A DNA stretch of 26,579 nucleotides from CAZHHH01 sp964532085 (GTDB lineage: Bacteria > Bacteroidota > Bacteroidia > Bacteroidales > Marinilabiliaceae), in contig CAZHHH010000024.1 in assembly GCA_964532085.1 (NCBI GenBank), positions 1 through 26,579 on the forward strand, given 5' to 3'. This document shows, piece by piece, positions 1-7,467 of the stretch (the stretch's first letter is position 1; each line of letters starts with the position of its first letter). The notes beneath the pieces were generated by a model. That model was given only the letters and a program-made list of their open reading frames with translations. It ran no database searches and had not been told where the DNA came from. Made by a program: the position numbers and the translations under genes.

Positions 1-893
1 AAGGTATGATGTTTGGTTATGCTTGTCGTGATACAGAAGAGTATATGCCTCTTCCTTTACAATTGTCTCACTTGTTGTTAATTGAGCTTGCAGAGATTCG
101 TCGTGAGGGAGAGGTGATGAAATATTTGCGTCCCGACTCAAAATCGCAAGTTACAGTTGAGTATAATAATGAAAACAAACCTTTAAAGGTGCATACTATT
201 GTTGTGTCAACCCAGCACGATGATTTTGATGAGGATGAAGCTATGTTGTCAAAAATCAAAGATGATGTTCAAAATATCTTGATTCCGCGTGTTGTTGAAA
301 AACTCCACTCAAATATTGCTGGTCTGTTTGATGATTATATTTTACATGTTAACCCAACTGGTAAGTTTGTTATCGGAGGTCCGCATGGTGATGCAGGTTT
401 AACAGGTCGAAAAATTATCGTTGATACTTATGGTGGAAAAGGTGCTCACGGTGGTGGTGCATTTTCTGGAAAAGATAGCTCAAAAGTTGACCGCTCGGCA
501 GCTTATGCATCTCGACATATTGCTAAAAACTTAGTTGCAGCTGGTGTTGCCGACGAGGTTTTAATTCAGCTTGCTTATGCAATCGGAGTTCCAGAGCCAG
601 TAGGTGTTTATGTTAGTACTTATGGCACTTCAAAAGTAGATCTTACAGATGGCGAAATAGCTAAAAAAGTAGAAACTATCTTTGATCTTCGTCCAGGTAT
701 GATAATCAAAAGATTAGGCTTGAAAAATCCGATATTTTCACCAACAGCTGCCTATGGACATATGGGGCGAAATCCATATAAGGAAGTTGTTAAGGTTTTT
801 GAAAATGATGTTGAGGTTGAAAAAGAAGTTGAGTTTTTTACCTGGGAAAAACTAGACTACGTTGATAAAATCAAAGAAGAATTTGGACTGTAA
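1..893 (+). CDS. metK: S-adenosylmethionine synthetase, 5'-truncated by window edge
   Basis: This enzyme makes S-adenosylmethionine from methionine and ATP in the cytoplasm. The reading frame is open from the first base, and bases 1-5 complete the QG that precedes MMFGYA in the family's conserved GDQGMMFGYA stretch, so the true start lies to the left. About 297 residues remain of a protein usually near 400-430. Visible family signatures include PLPLQLSH, LRPDSKSQVTVEY, the glycine-rich GGPHGDAGLTGRKIIVDTYGG and the following GGGAFSGKD loop, which bind the nucleotide/phosphate chain. The C-terminal domain is complete. The gene is followed directly by two rho-independent terminators, so it is probably the last gene of its transcript. 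Identification is secure. Confidence 0.97.
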   Translation, partial: GMMFGYACRDTEEYMPLPLQLSHLLLIELAEIRREGEVMKYLRPDSKSQVTVEYNNENKPLKVHTIVVSTQHDDFDEDEAMLSKIKDDVQNILIPRVVEKLHSNIAGLFDDYILHVNPTGKFVIGGPHGDAGLTGRKIIVDTYGGKGAHGGGAFSGKDSSKVDRSAAYASRHIAKNLVAAGVADEVLIQLAYAIGVPEPVGVYVSTYGTSKVDLTDGEIAKKVETIFDLRPGMIIKRLGLKNPIFSPTAAYGHMGRNPYKEVVKVFENDVEVEKEVEFFTWEKLDYVDKIKEEFGL

Positions 894-913
894 AATAGGA
901 TATTTCTGATATT

Positions 914-942
914 AAAAAACCTCTAATTTACGGAGGTTTTTT
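914..942 (+). terminator. Rho-independent terminator of metK (first)
   Basis: A perfect 10-bp stem pairs 914-923 (AAAAAACCTC) with 933-942 (GAGGTTTTTT) around a 9-base loop, starting 20 bases after the metK stop. The A-tract and T-tract on either side would let it work in both directions. Confidence 0.85.
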
Positions 943-949
943 GTTGATA

Positions 950-983
950 AAAAAAGGAGCTTTGCGTTCAAAGCTCCTTTTTT
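950..983 (+). terminator. Second tandem terminator
   Basis: A perfect 14-bp stem pairs 950-963 with 970-983 (core GGAGCTTT/AAAGCTCC) around a 6-base loop and ends in a T-tract. It lies 7 bases after the first terminator and separates metK from the AraC regulator on the same strand. Confidence 0.85.
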
Positions 984-998
984 AGAATATTAGGTTTG

Positions 999-1032
999 TT
1001 GAGGACAAAAAACAAAAATTGATTTAACTTTG
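999..1032 (+). promoter_or_regulatory. Candidate Bacteroidota-type promoter for the AraC regulator
   Basis: TAACTTTG at 1025-1032 fits the Bacteroidota -7 consensus TAnnTTTG, with a TTG at 999-1001. The 23-base spacer is slightly longer than usual. It would give a leader of about 115 bases before the ATG at 1153. The motif is short, so the call is tentative. Confidence 0.45.
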
Positions 1033-1041
1033 TATTGTCAT

Positions 1042-1068
1042 ATTATACTTGTAATTATTTAGTATAAT
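1042..1068. repeat. Operator-like inverted repeat in the AraC regulator's leader
   Basis: ATTATACT (1042-1049) and AGTATAAT (1061-1068) form a perfect 8-bp inverted repeat with an 11-base spacer, just downstream of the predicted transcription start. It could be a binding site for a dimeric regulator, perhaps autoregulation, or an RNA hairpin. Confidence 0.4.
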
Positions 1069-1089
1069 TGTAACACAAATGTAGAGATA

Positions 1090-1119
1090 ATGGAGCATAG
1101 GTTTGTTTTCAAATCGTAA
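1090..1119 (+). other. Possible nine-codon upstream ORF with duplicated start region
   Basis: ATG at 1090 opens a nine-residue frame (MEHRFVFKS) that ends at TAA 1117-1119, in the same frame as the regulator 63 bases downstream. Bases 1077-1099 and 1141-1162 are near-duplicates, sharing ATGGAGCATA exactly, so the upstream frame and the main gene begin with the same three codons, MEH. A perfect 8-bp hairpin (1102-1109 with 1119-1126) spans the mini-ORF stop. Translation has not been shown. Confidence 0.25.
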
Positions 1120-1152
1120 AAACAAATTTGCAAATCATATAAATGTGGAGAG

Positions 1153-2292
1153 ATGGAGCATATATACAATTTGTTGATTTATAGTCCAACCTTTGTAACG
1201 GCGTGGTGGTCAATTATATTGCTAAAAGAGAATAAGAAAACTTATCCAGCAAAGAATTTTCTTGGTTTTTTTATGTTGGCATCTGCTTTTGTCTTTTTTA
1301 GTCATGTTATTTATTTTGCCAATGACCATATTTTCTACTCTTTCATTGATTGGTTATATACTTTTGCATCACTTTCTGTATATCCATTAGCATTAATTTA
1401 TATAAAAATGCTTAGTAATGAAAAGGGGTTTGATATTAAAAACTTACTTTTTTTACTCCCGGCAATTTTCTTTTCACTTCTCACTTTTATCAGCTATCTA
1501 ATAATGGATAATCCAGAGGAGTTTGTTAAAGTTGTGTTATATAAAAAAGAGATAAAATTTAGTGATTTGCCATCAATATATAAGTTTCAAACAGTTGTAA
1601 CCATCACCTCTCGCTTTGTCTTTTTTATACAAATAATAATCTTTTTGCTCCTAAGTATTAAAGAAATTAAAGATTATCGAGCGAAAGTATCAAACTATTA
1701 CTCGAATATTGAAGGTCGTGATTTAAGATGGGTAAACTACTTTTTAATAACCTCAGTGATTACTGCTGTTGTTAGTATTACAACCAATTGGGCAGGACGA
1801 ACAAGTTTTCTTGATGGTAGTTATTTAGTATTTATTCCAGCAATTCTATTCTCCTCTTTATTGTTTATACTTGGACATTTAGGCTATAAACAAGAGTTCT
1901 CAATTAGTGATTTTATAAAAGAGGTGGATGCTGAAGATAAGGCAGCTTATACGTCTAATCCACTAGAGCCTATCCATAATAAGCTTATAAATCTATTTGA
2001 AGACGAGAAGGTTTTTGTGCGCTCTGATTTAAGAATTAGTGAACTAAGCTTAATGTTGCAAACCAATAGAGCCTATGTTTCACGAACTATAAATGAGGTG
2101 TGTGGTTGTTCGTTTAATGATTTTGTTAATAAATATCGCATTGAAGAGTCAATCAAACTGATGAAAAAAGATATTACTATTGACCAAATTGCTGAAGAGT
2201 CTGGTTTTTCGTCAACAAGCTCGTTTATCCGTGTCTTTAAACAGTTTAAAAACGCAACACCAGGGCAATATCGAAAGAGAAATTTTGGTTAA
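1153..2292 (+). CDS. Membrane-anchored AraC-family transcriptional regulator
   Basis: The protein has 379 residues. Roughly the first 245 hold about seven hydrophobic segments (around 5-25, 36-56, 60-85, 95-117, 150-170, 197-215, 228-245). They are followed by a linker and a C-terminal AraC-type DNA-binding domain (about 275-375) with two helix-turn-helix units, the second in DQIAEESGFSSTSSFIRVFKQF followed by ATPGQYR. Such membrane-bound AraC regulators are common in Bacteroidota and are thought to sense an envelope or small-molecule signal and act on DNA from the inner membrane; the signal is unknown here. The ATG at 1153 is chosen because the hydrophobic region begins at once. The gene converges on the agmatine deiminase gene, and the two stop codons share the palindrome TTAA (2289-2292). 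Its target is not identified. Confidence 0.9.
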   Translation: MEHIYNLLIYSPTFVTAWWSIILLKENKKTYPAKNFLGFFMLASAFVFFSHVIYFANDHIFYSFIDWLYTFASLSVYPLALIYIKMLSNEKGFDIKNLLFLLPAIFFSLLTFISYLIMDNPEEFVKVVLYKKEIKFSDLPSIYKFQTVVTITSRFVFFIQIIIFLLLSIKEIKDYRAKVSNYYSNIEGRDLRWVNYFLITSVITAVVSITTNWAGRTSFLDGSYLVFIPAILFSSLLFILGHLGYKQEFSISDFIKEVDAEDKAAYTSNPLEPIHNKLINLFEDEKVFVRSDLRISELSLMLQTNRAYVSRTINEVCGCSFNDFVNKYRIEESIKLMKKDITIDQIAEESGFSSTSSFIRVFKQFKNATPGQYRKRNFG

Positions 2293-3311
2293 TCTATTGC
2301 TCCAACAGGAAATTGCATAGTCACACAATGTAGCGAGCCATGTTGCTTTATAAGTGCATTGCAATCTACACCTACTATTTCTCTATCTGGAAATGCTTTA
2401 CTTATTTGTGCAAGTGCAGTTTTATCTTTTAATGAGTTGTATGTTGGCACTATAACAGCTTCATTAATGATTAAAAAGTTAGCATAAGTTGCAGGTAATC
2501 TTTCTCCATCAAAAATAACTTCATCGGCCATTGGCAGAGGAATTAAATTATATGGATTGCCTTTTATGGTCCTAAAAGAGTGCAACTCCTTTTCCATTTT
2601 AGTTAGTTCTTCGAAATGCTCATCATCAGGATTGTCGCATTTTATGTAAGTAATTGTATCTTCCGAACAAAGTCGTGCCAATGTATCTATATGACTATCT
2701 GTATCGTCGCCAGCAAGATATCCGTGATTTAACCATAATACTCGTTCTAATCCAAACTCTCTAATAAGATAATCTTCTATTTGCTCTTTACTCCACTCGC
2801 CATTTCTGTTGGGCGATAGCAAACATTCCGAGGTGGTTAAAAGTGTTCCTTTTCCATCGCTCTCAATAGCTCCACCTTCAAGTACAATGTTTAATCTATT
2901 AATATATTCAACCTCTTTATTAAAAACTCCCTTTTTATATAGCTTTTGTGTAATGAGATTATCCTTGTCAGAAGCAAATTTTAATCCCCAACCATTAAAT
3001 TTAAAATCAAGAAGCTGAAGTTTTTTACCATTCTTAATGGTAATTGCTCCAAAATCACGCGCCCAGGTATCGTTGGTTTCTATAATATGAAAAGAGACAT
3101 TTTTAGAAAATATATTTTCTAATTTCTCTTTTGTTTTATTGTTATTGACAATTAATATTACTTTCTGATATTTAGAAATAGCTGAAACTATCTCTTTGTA
3201 ACATTTTTCTGCCTCGTCAATAATATATTCCCAATCACTATTTTTATGAGGCCAAGCCATAAGAATTGCACTTTGCTCTTCCCACTCAGCTGCAAGGGTA
3301 ATTTTTGCCAT
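2289..3311 (-). CDS. aguA: Agmatine deiminase family protein (PAD_porph type)
   Basis: The protein has 340 residues, matching bacterial agmatine deiminases, and no signal peptide, so it is probably cytoplasmic rather than a secreted peptidylarginine deiminase. Family motifs appear in order: TNDTWARDFG (79-88), LEGGAIESDGKGTLLTT (144-160), GDDTDSHID with the likely active-site His207, and GSLHC with the probable nucleophile Cys329. The known reaction hydrolyses agmatine to N-carbamoylputrescine and ammonia, a step toward putrescine. No N-carbamoylputrescine amidase or arginine decarboxylase gene is in the window, so the pathway cannot be confirmed here. It is the last gene of a compact minus-strand run, with one base separating it from the DUF4268 gene. 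The gene symbol follows the family; substrate is inferred. Confidence 0.85.
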   Translation of the reverse strand: MAKITLAAEWEEQSAILMAWPHKNSDWEYIIDEAEKCYKEIVSAISKYQKVILIVNNNKTKEKLENIFSKNVSFHIIETNDTWARDFGAITIKNGKKLQLLDFKFNGWGLKFASDKDNLITQKLYKKGVFNKEVEYINRLNIVLEGGAIESDGKGTLLTTSECLLSPNRNGEWSKEQIEDYLIREFGLERVLWLNHGYLAGDDTDSHIDTLARLCSEDTITYIKCDNPDDEHFEELTKMEKELHSFRTIKGNPYNLIPLPMADEVIFDGERLPATYANFLIINEAVIVPTYNSLKDKTALAQISKAFPDREIVGVDCNALIKQHGSLHCVTMQFPVGAID

Positions 3312-3312
3312 A

Positions 3313-3777
3313 TTATAAATTAATATCTGATTGTAGATACTCTTTTACTTCAAGAAAAGCATTCTCAAACTTCATCATATTATCAATTAAAAAATAGCTC
3401 ATTTCAGGCCATTTTTCTTTGTTTAAAATGTCTCCTTTTCGTTCAAGATATACTCTGCAAACTAGTTCACCAGTTGGTTTTTCATAAACATAATCCCAAG
3501 TTGGTTTAATATCAAAATGTTCATCAAATAACGACTTTGCAGCTTGTAGTTTTTCAAACAGTTGCAATCTTACATCTTCAGATTTATGATTAATCTCGAG
3601 AGCTACTGCAGCCTTTGTTCTATCAACATCAAATCGTAAATCCAAGCCTTTAACTCCTGTTCTGTCAAAAATCCAAAACCTCTTTCTCCCCTTTTGTCCG
3701 GGCAATCTTCTAGTTCTGTTCTCTAATTTTTGCCAAAACTCAATTCTAATAGCTTTTTCTTCTTCTTTGGTAAACAT
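3313..3777 (-). CDS. DUF4268 domain protein
   Basis: The 154-residue protein is soluble and charged, with no signal peptide or membrane segment. Its whole length resembles the DUF4268 domain: an N-terminal EEKAIRIEFWQKLENR helix, a KGLDLRFDVDRTKAAVALEI strand region, and a helix carrying KLQAAKSLFDEHF. The family is of unknown biochemical function; longer relatives fuse it to nuclease-like domains, while short stand-alone versions such as this one are frequent in Bacteroidota. It lies 11 bases after the small membrane protein gene and one base before the agmatine deiminase gene, so it is almost certainly co-transcribed with them. The domain call comes from recalled sequence character and has not been searched. 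Confidence 0.75.
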   Translation of the reverse strand: MFTKEEEKAIRIEFWQKLENRTRRLPGQKGRKRFWIFDRTGVKGLDLRFDVDRTKAAVALEINHKSEDVRLQLFEKLQAAKSLFDEHFDIKPTWDYVYEKPTGELVCRVYLERKGDILNKEKWPEMSYFLIDNMMKFENAFLEVKEYLQSDINL

Positions 3778-3788
3778 ATTTTGATTTA

Positions 3789-3971
3789 TTATGAAATATC
3801 TTCGCTCTCTTTATCCTTTGGACGTGTGGAAATTAGAACATATATAAGGTAGATAATTCCTATCCCCATAAGAATTATTGAAAACCTCTCCATAAACAAA
3901 GATGGACTATGCACCATTCCAAATCCAAAAACCACAAAGATAATAGCAATTAAGCTAAGTTTTTTCTTCAT
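3789..3971 (-). CDS. Small two-helix membrane protein, function unknown
   Basis: The protein has 60 residues. It starts MKKKLSL, has a hydrophobic segment at about 5-20, a short loop (HSPSLFMERF), a second hydrophobic segment at about 31-48, and a charged tail (TRPKDKESEDIS). This layout of two membrane helices with basic N-terminus and acidic C-terminus is typical of small inner-membrane proteins. I do not recognise a family. The gene is supported by its position: 20 bases after the outer-membrane protein gene and 11 before the DUF4268 gene, on the same strand in a compact cluster, with no better frame on either strand. Confidence 0.7.
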   Translation of the reverse strand: MKKKLSLIAIIFVVFGFGMVHSPSLFMERFSIILMGIGIIYLIYVLISTRPKDKESEDIS

Positions 3972-3991
3972 TTTAAAAAATATTTTATTTG

Positions 3992-5212
3992 TTAGAATGT
4001 ATATCTAACAGATAGAAGTGTTCTATGGTTTACAAAATCACTGCTATTTGTTGGTTTCCCCTTGCTATTATAGTCTGAACCCCAACCTGCACTGTTATAT
4101 GAATACTCTAATCCTACAAATGTTTGTTGTGTTAAGTGGTACTTTATTCTAGGTGCTATTACTAATAAGTTAGCTAAATCAGAATTTCTGCAATGACTGT
4201 TATTGACTATAATCTCTTTATTTGCCCCTAAATTTTCAACATATCCCACAAAAAAACCAGGAGCCCACTTTTTTTGGTTTCCTTCAACATCTGTCCAAGC
4301 TGATATGGTTTTTATATCTTCAAATTTTGGGCTTACTGGGTTTGATGATGTTACTTGACCAACTCCACCAGGCATAACGTGTTCTGTAAGATTTCCGCCA
4401 TAAAGAGTACCGCTTCTTATAGTGAATTTGTTTAAATCAGCCAATATATTGAATTGAAAATGCCAACTATCAACTGTTGGTCTTTTTTCCCAAAAAGGTA
4501 AATCTTCATCACCGTGTCTTGGTAATGATAATTTTTTATACCCAGCTGTAAATACAGTTTCTAAGTTGTTTTTTGAAATAGTAAGTTGTGCATCTACTTC
4601 TGGCAAAAGTGATTTTTCAGACCCATCACCAAATCCCACACTTCTAAAGTTATTTTGTTCTATAACTGCTATATCCCAGTGAATGTTGTCATTAATTCTA
4701 TGGGTAAATCTTATTTGTGGATTTCTGCAAAGCGGATGTATTGGTGCGCCAGCATTGGAATTAACAGTTCGTGGATAGTGATTTGGCATAAATAATGGAT
4801 GCCACGCTTGCCCAGCCGTTATATCATACTTGTCAAAAATGAATTTTACATACGCATGTCTAAGACGTGGATATGAATCTGTTGATATACTAGAAGCTCC
4901 AAGAAAATCGAACTCTATTAATGCAACAGTTGTCATTTTATCAGAATTTATATGTTTTAAATGTGCACCAATTCTTGTGTGTGCAGCGTCTATATCATAG
5001 TTAGCTTGAGCATTAATATCTTTACCCTCTTCCCATTTAGCTGGTAGAGGATAAAGATGTATATGATTATTTCTTGCTATGACAGCCTCGCGCGAATTGT
5101 GCGCAGCGTCTACAGCTACAAATCCATGAAATGATAAATTAAATTTGTTCTCTTCGCCCATTACATTTAATGTTATCAAGAGAGCAATTAACGTAGTTTT
5201 GAGTTTATTCAT
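3992..5212 (-). CDS. Outer-membrane beta-barrel protein, porin-like
   Basis: The protein has 406 residues. A signal peptide (about 1-19, MNKLKTTLIALLITLNVMG) is followed by alternating polar and hydrophobic strands throughout and a terminal strand ending RYTF, with aromatic C-terminal Phe, the usual outer-membrane insertion signal. Stretches such as YPRLRHAYVKFIFDKYDITAGQAWHPLF and NPQIRFTHRIND look like the central strands and constriction region of DcaP-like porins, but I cannot confirm that family by eye. It probably forms a diffusion or substrate channel. It sits 5 bases after the LLM oxidoreductase and 20 bases ahead of the small membrane gene, and it is the only surface-exposed product of that run. 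Substrate unknown. Confidence 0.8.
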   Translation of the reverse strand: MNKLKTTLIALLITLNVMGEENKFNLSFHGFVAVDAAHNSREAVIARNNHIHLYPLPAKWEEGKDINAQANYDIDAAHTRIGAHLKHINSDKMTTVALIEFDFLGASSISTDSYPRLRHAYVKFIFDKYDITAGQAWHPLFMPNHYPRTVNSNAGAPIHPLCRNPQIRFTHRINDNIHWDIAVIEQNNFRSVGFGDGSEKSLLPEVDAQLTISKNNLETVFTAGYKKLSLPRHGDEDLPFWEKRPTVDSWHFQFNILADLNKFTIRSGTLYGGNLTEHVMPGGVGQVTSSNPVSPKFEDIKTISAWTDVEGNQKKWAPGFFVGYVENLGANKEIIVNNSHCRNSDLANLLVIAPRIKYHLTQQTFVGLEYSYNSAGWGSDYNSKGKPTNSSDFVNHRTLLSVRYTF

Positions 5213-5217
5213 CTGGT

Positions 5218-6279
5218 TTAATAGATACTTTTATTTTTTATTAAAGGTTTAACTTTTTCGCCTAATAATTTAAATGAAGCCATTAGTTGATCATGTGTTA
5301 ATTCTGCACTATCCATTTGGAAAGTAACTCTTGAAATACCACCTAATGCCTCACTGTGTCTTAATATTTTTTCTGCAACCTCTTCTGGACTACCAATAAG
5401 GAAAGCTCCAGTTGGTCCAGTTTGAAAGTCAAATTGCTCACGCCTTACAGGACCCCACCCTCTTTCTAATCCAATTTTGGTAAATGCTTTATAATATCCA
5501 GGATAAAAATCATGGACAGCCTCCTCCATACTTTCAGCAATATAGCCTAAAGAGTGCATACCAACTTTCATTTTCTCTTCTGGATGTCCAGCTTTAAGCC
5601 AAGCATCTTTATATAAATCAATTAATGGTCTAAATCTGTGTGTTTCACCACCAATAATTGCTACCATTAATGGTAATCCCATTTCACCAGCTCTTTTGAA
5701 CGAGGCAGGAGTTCCGCCTACACCAAGCCATACTGGAATTTTGTCTTGATATGAGCGTGGATAAACAATTTGATTAGTAAGTGCAGGTCTAAATTTTCCA
5801 GACCAAGTAACTTCTTTATTGTTAATTATTTTTAGAAGAAGATCTAATTTTTCTACAAAAAGCTCATCATAATCTTCTAAACTATACCCAAATAACGGAA
5901 ATGCATCAATAAATGAACCTCTTCCTGCTACAATTTCTGCTCTACCTTTTGATAGTAAATCAAGAGTTGCAAATTGTTGAAAAACTCTAACAGGGTCAGC
6001 TGCACTAACAATGGTTGTTGCACTAACTAATTTTATCTGTTTTGTAAGTGCTGCCGCAGCTGCAAGAATTAGCGTATTTGCAGAATCAAGATACTCCTCT
6101 CTATGGTGTTCACCTATAGCAAAAGAGTCAATTCCCAACTTGTCTGCCAAAACTATTCTTTCTAATAATCTATCAAACTCCTCCATACTCTCTTTGCCAC
6201 GAAGTGCTTCATCAGTCACATTTACAGCAGCAAAGCTATCAATTCCTATCTCCATATTATCTAATATATAATTGAACAT
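5218..6279 (-). CDS. LLM-class flavin-dependent oxidoreductase (luciferase-like)
   Basis: The 353-residue protein has the bacterial-luciferase-like TIM-barrel pattern: LGIDSFAIGEHHREEY, then the ATTIVSAADPVRVFQQFATLDLLSKGRAEIVAGRG block that forms part of the flavin pocket, and PVWLGVGGTPAS later. Members use reduced FMN or F420 for monooxygenation or reduction; the substrate cannot be read from sequence. Two starts are possible: ATG at 6279 (MFNYILDN prefix) or the internal ATG at 6255, which gives MEIGIDSFA, the way most family members begin. The shorter form may be the real one. A 7-bp inverted repeat lies just upstream at 6282-6301. It is the first gene of the five-gene run, 94 bases after frr. 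Confidence 0.88.
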   Translation of the reverse strand: MFNYILDNMEIGIDSFAAVNVTDEALRGKESMEEFDRLLERIVLADKLGIDSFAIGEHHREEYLDSANTLILAAAAALTKQIKLVSATTIVSAADPVRVFQQFATLDLLSKGRAEIVAGRGSFIDAFPLFGYSLEDYDELFVEKLDLLLKIINNKEVTWSGKFRPALTNQIVYPRSYQDKIPVWLGVGGTPASFKRAGEMGLPLMVAIIGGETHRFRPLIDLYKDAWLKAGHPEEKMKVGMHSLGYIAESMEEAVHDFYPGYYKAFTKIGLERGWGPVRREQFDFQTGPTGAFLIGSPEEVAEKILRHSEALGGISRVTFQMDSAELTHDQLMASFKLLGEKVKPLIKNKSIY

Positions 6280-6281
6280 TT

Positions 6282-6301
6282 TACAATCATGGACGATTGT
6301 A
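6282..6301. repeat. Operator-like inverted repeat ahead of the LLM gene run
   Basis: TACAATC (6282-6288) and GATTGTA (6295-6301) are perfect inverted arms around the 6-base centre ATGGAC. It lies two bases upstream of the longer LLM start and 26 upstream of the shorter one, so it is either an operator or a leader hairpin for the minus-strand gene run. Confidence 0.4.
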
Positions 6302-6373
6302 CTCCTTTGTTCAAATAAACCAATAACTAAGTAAATAGTTTTTAAAGGGCAATTTGTGGGTATAGCTTAAAAT

Positions 6374-6937
6374 TTACACAGTCATTATATCTTCCTCTTT
6401 CTCTTTAAGCATCTCATCTATCTGCTTCATATAGTCGTCGGTTATCTTCTGCACCTTATCAGCTGCTTTTTTCTCAGCATCTTCAGCTAATCCATCTTTT
6501 AAGAGCTTTTTCAACTCTTCCATAGCGTCACGACGTGCATTTCTAATGCTAATTCTTGATTCTTCGCTCTCTTTTCTGACAATTTTTACTAAATCTTTTC
6601 GGCGCTCCTCTGTTAATGGTGGAATGTTTATTCTAATAATTTCACCGTTGTTTTCTGGATTCATCCCAAGATTAGCAGCCATTATTGCTTTCTCAATTAC
6701 AGGTATGAGGTTTTTATCCCATGGCTGAATTGCTATAGATCTTGGGTCGGGTGTACTTAAACTTGAAACTTGATTTAAGGGTGACATCGTACCATACATG
6801 TCTACCAATATACCATCTAACATTCTCGGATTTGCCTGTCCTGCACGAATTTTTGCTAACTCACGCTCTAAATGCTCGATAGTATCGGTCATTTTATTTT
6901 TAGCTTCGGTGTTAATTTGATTTACTTGCTCATTCAT
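6374..6937 (-). CDS. frr: Ribosome recycling factor
   Basis: The protein has 187 residues, the standard length. Together with EF-G it splits the post-termination ribosome so subunits can be reused. The sequence shows the family's three-helix-bundle and hinge signatures: ELAKIRAGQANPRMLDGI, the beta-domain motif SIAIQPWDKNLIPVIEKAI, LGMNPENNGEIIRINIPPLTEERRKDLVKIV, and the C-terminal helix DAEKKAADKVQKITDDYMKQIDEMLKEKEEDIM. In many bacteria frr follows pyrH; here it follows a YkgJ-like gene 66 bases upstream and precedes the LLM oxidoreductase gene. A -7-like motif lies immediately upstream, so it may have its own promoter. Identification is secure. Confidence 0.97.
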   Translation of the reverse strand: MNEQVNQINTEAKNKMTDTIEHLERELAKIRAGQANPRMLDGILVDMYGTMSPLNQVSSLSTPDPRSIAIQPWDKNLIPVIEKAIMAANLGMNPENNGEIIRINIPPLTEERRKDLVKIVRKESEESRISIRNARRDAMEELKKLLKDGLAEDAEKKAADKVQKITDDYMKQIDEMLKEKEEDIMTV

Positions 6938-6958
6938 GGTTATTACATTTTAGTTAAA

Positions 6959-6966
6959 CAAAAATA
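6959..6966 (-). promoter_or_regulatory. Candidate -7 element for frr
   Basis: On the minus strand this reads TATTTTTG, a match to the Bacteroidota TAnnTTTG element, placing transcription start about 15 bases before the frr ATG. No well-spaced TTG partner is present and the motif is short, so this is weak. A second match reads TATATTTG at 6978-6985. Confidence 0.3.
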
Positions 6967-7003
6967 TACATTGTTAACAAATATAATAAATATCAATGAA
7001 TGT

Positions 7004-7255
7004 TTAATATATTCCCAACTCTAATTGGGAGAGTATGCTAATGGTCTCTTCTCTTGTGTCTCCACAAAACTCTCTATCTGCTTTAAAACCGCCACAAACT
7101 TTTGGTCTATCGGGCGAGTCGAATATTGCACACTTTAAATCTTCTGTTAGGTGAATGCAAGGTGTTCCAGCTGGCTTGCCATTTGGCATACCCGGTATTG
7201 GTGAACTGATTGAAATGTATATGCAACAAACTGCACAATTTGGTCGACACTCCAT
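7004..7255 (-). CDS. YkgJ-type cysteine-cluster protein
   Basis: The small 83-residue protein carries eight cysteines in the arrangement of the YkgJ/UPF0153 family: CxxxCxxCC at 3-11, then C33, C42, C54 and C64, with PCIHL and CAIFDSPDRPKVCGGF segments around them. The family is believed to bind zinc or an iron-sulfur cluster; its biological role is poorly known. This member is at the short end of the family but has all expected cysteines, so it looks intact. It is transcribed toward frr with a 66-base gap and diverges from the barrel gene at 7468. A -7-like element on its strand lies at 7295-7302. Confidence 0.82.
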   Translation of the reverse strand: MECRPNCAVCCIYISISSPIPGMPNGKPAGTPCIHLTEDLKCAIFDSPDRPKVCGGFKADREFCGDTREETISILSQLELGIY

Positions 7256-7294
7256 TTATTATAATATTTGATTTTATTTTCTTAAAACTTCGTG

Positions 7295-7302
7295 CAAAAA
7301 TA
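7295..7302 (-). promoter_or_regulatory. Candidate -7 element for the YkgJ-type gene
   Basis: Read on the minus strand this is TATTTTTG, about 40 bases ahead of the start at 7255. There is no convincing -33 TTG at the right distance, so it is supported only by the -7 match and position. Confidence 0.28.
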
Positions 7303-7406
7303 AAAAAAAAATCAAAATAATAAAGTAGATATATACCGCCATATATTCTCTTTTATAATATCAAAGATGCTGTAGTATTAATTTAGGCTTTACATAAGGC
7401 ATGTTT

Positions 7407-7440
7407 TTTGTAGAATATAAGATGTTCCTATGTAATTTAG
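7407..7440 (+). promoter_or_regulatory. Candidate promoter for the barrel gene at 7468
   Basis: TTTG at 7407-7410 is followed after 22 bases by TAATTTAG at 7433-7440, which matches seven of the eight positions of TAnnTTTG. It would start transcription about 20 bases ahead of the ATG. Confidence 0.4.
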
Positions 7441-7467
7441 TTAACATTATAAAATAAAAATAATAAC

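Noticed and set aside
3313..3777. DUF4268 protein as a restriction-type nuclease
   Set aside because: The short stand-alone form shows no visible catalytic motif and no partner methylase, so a nuclease role is not supported.
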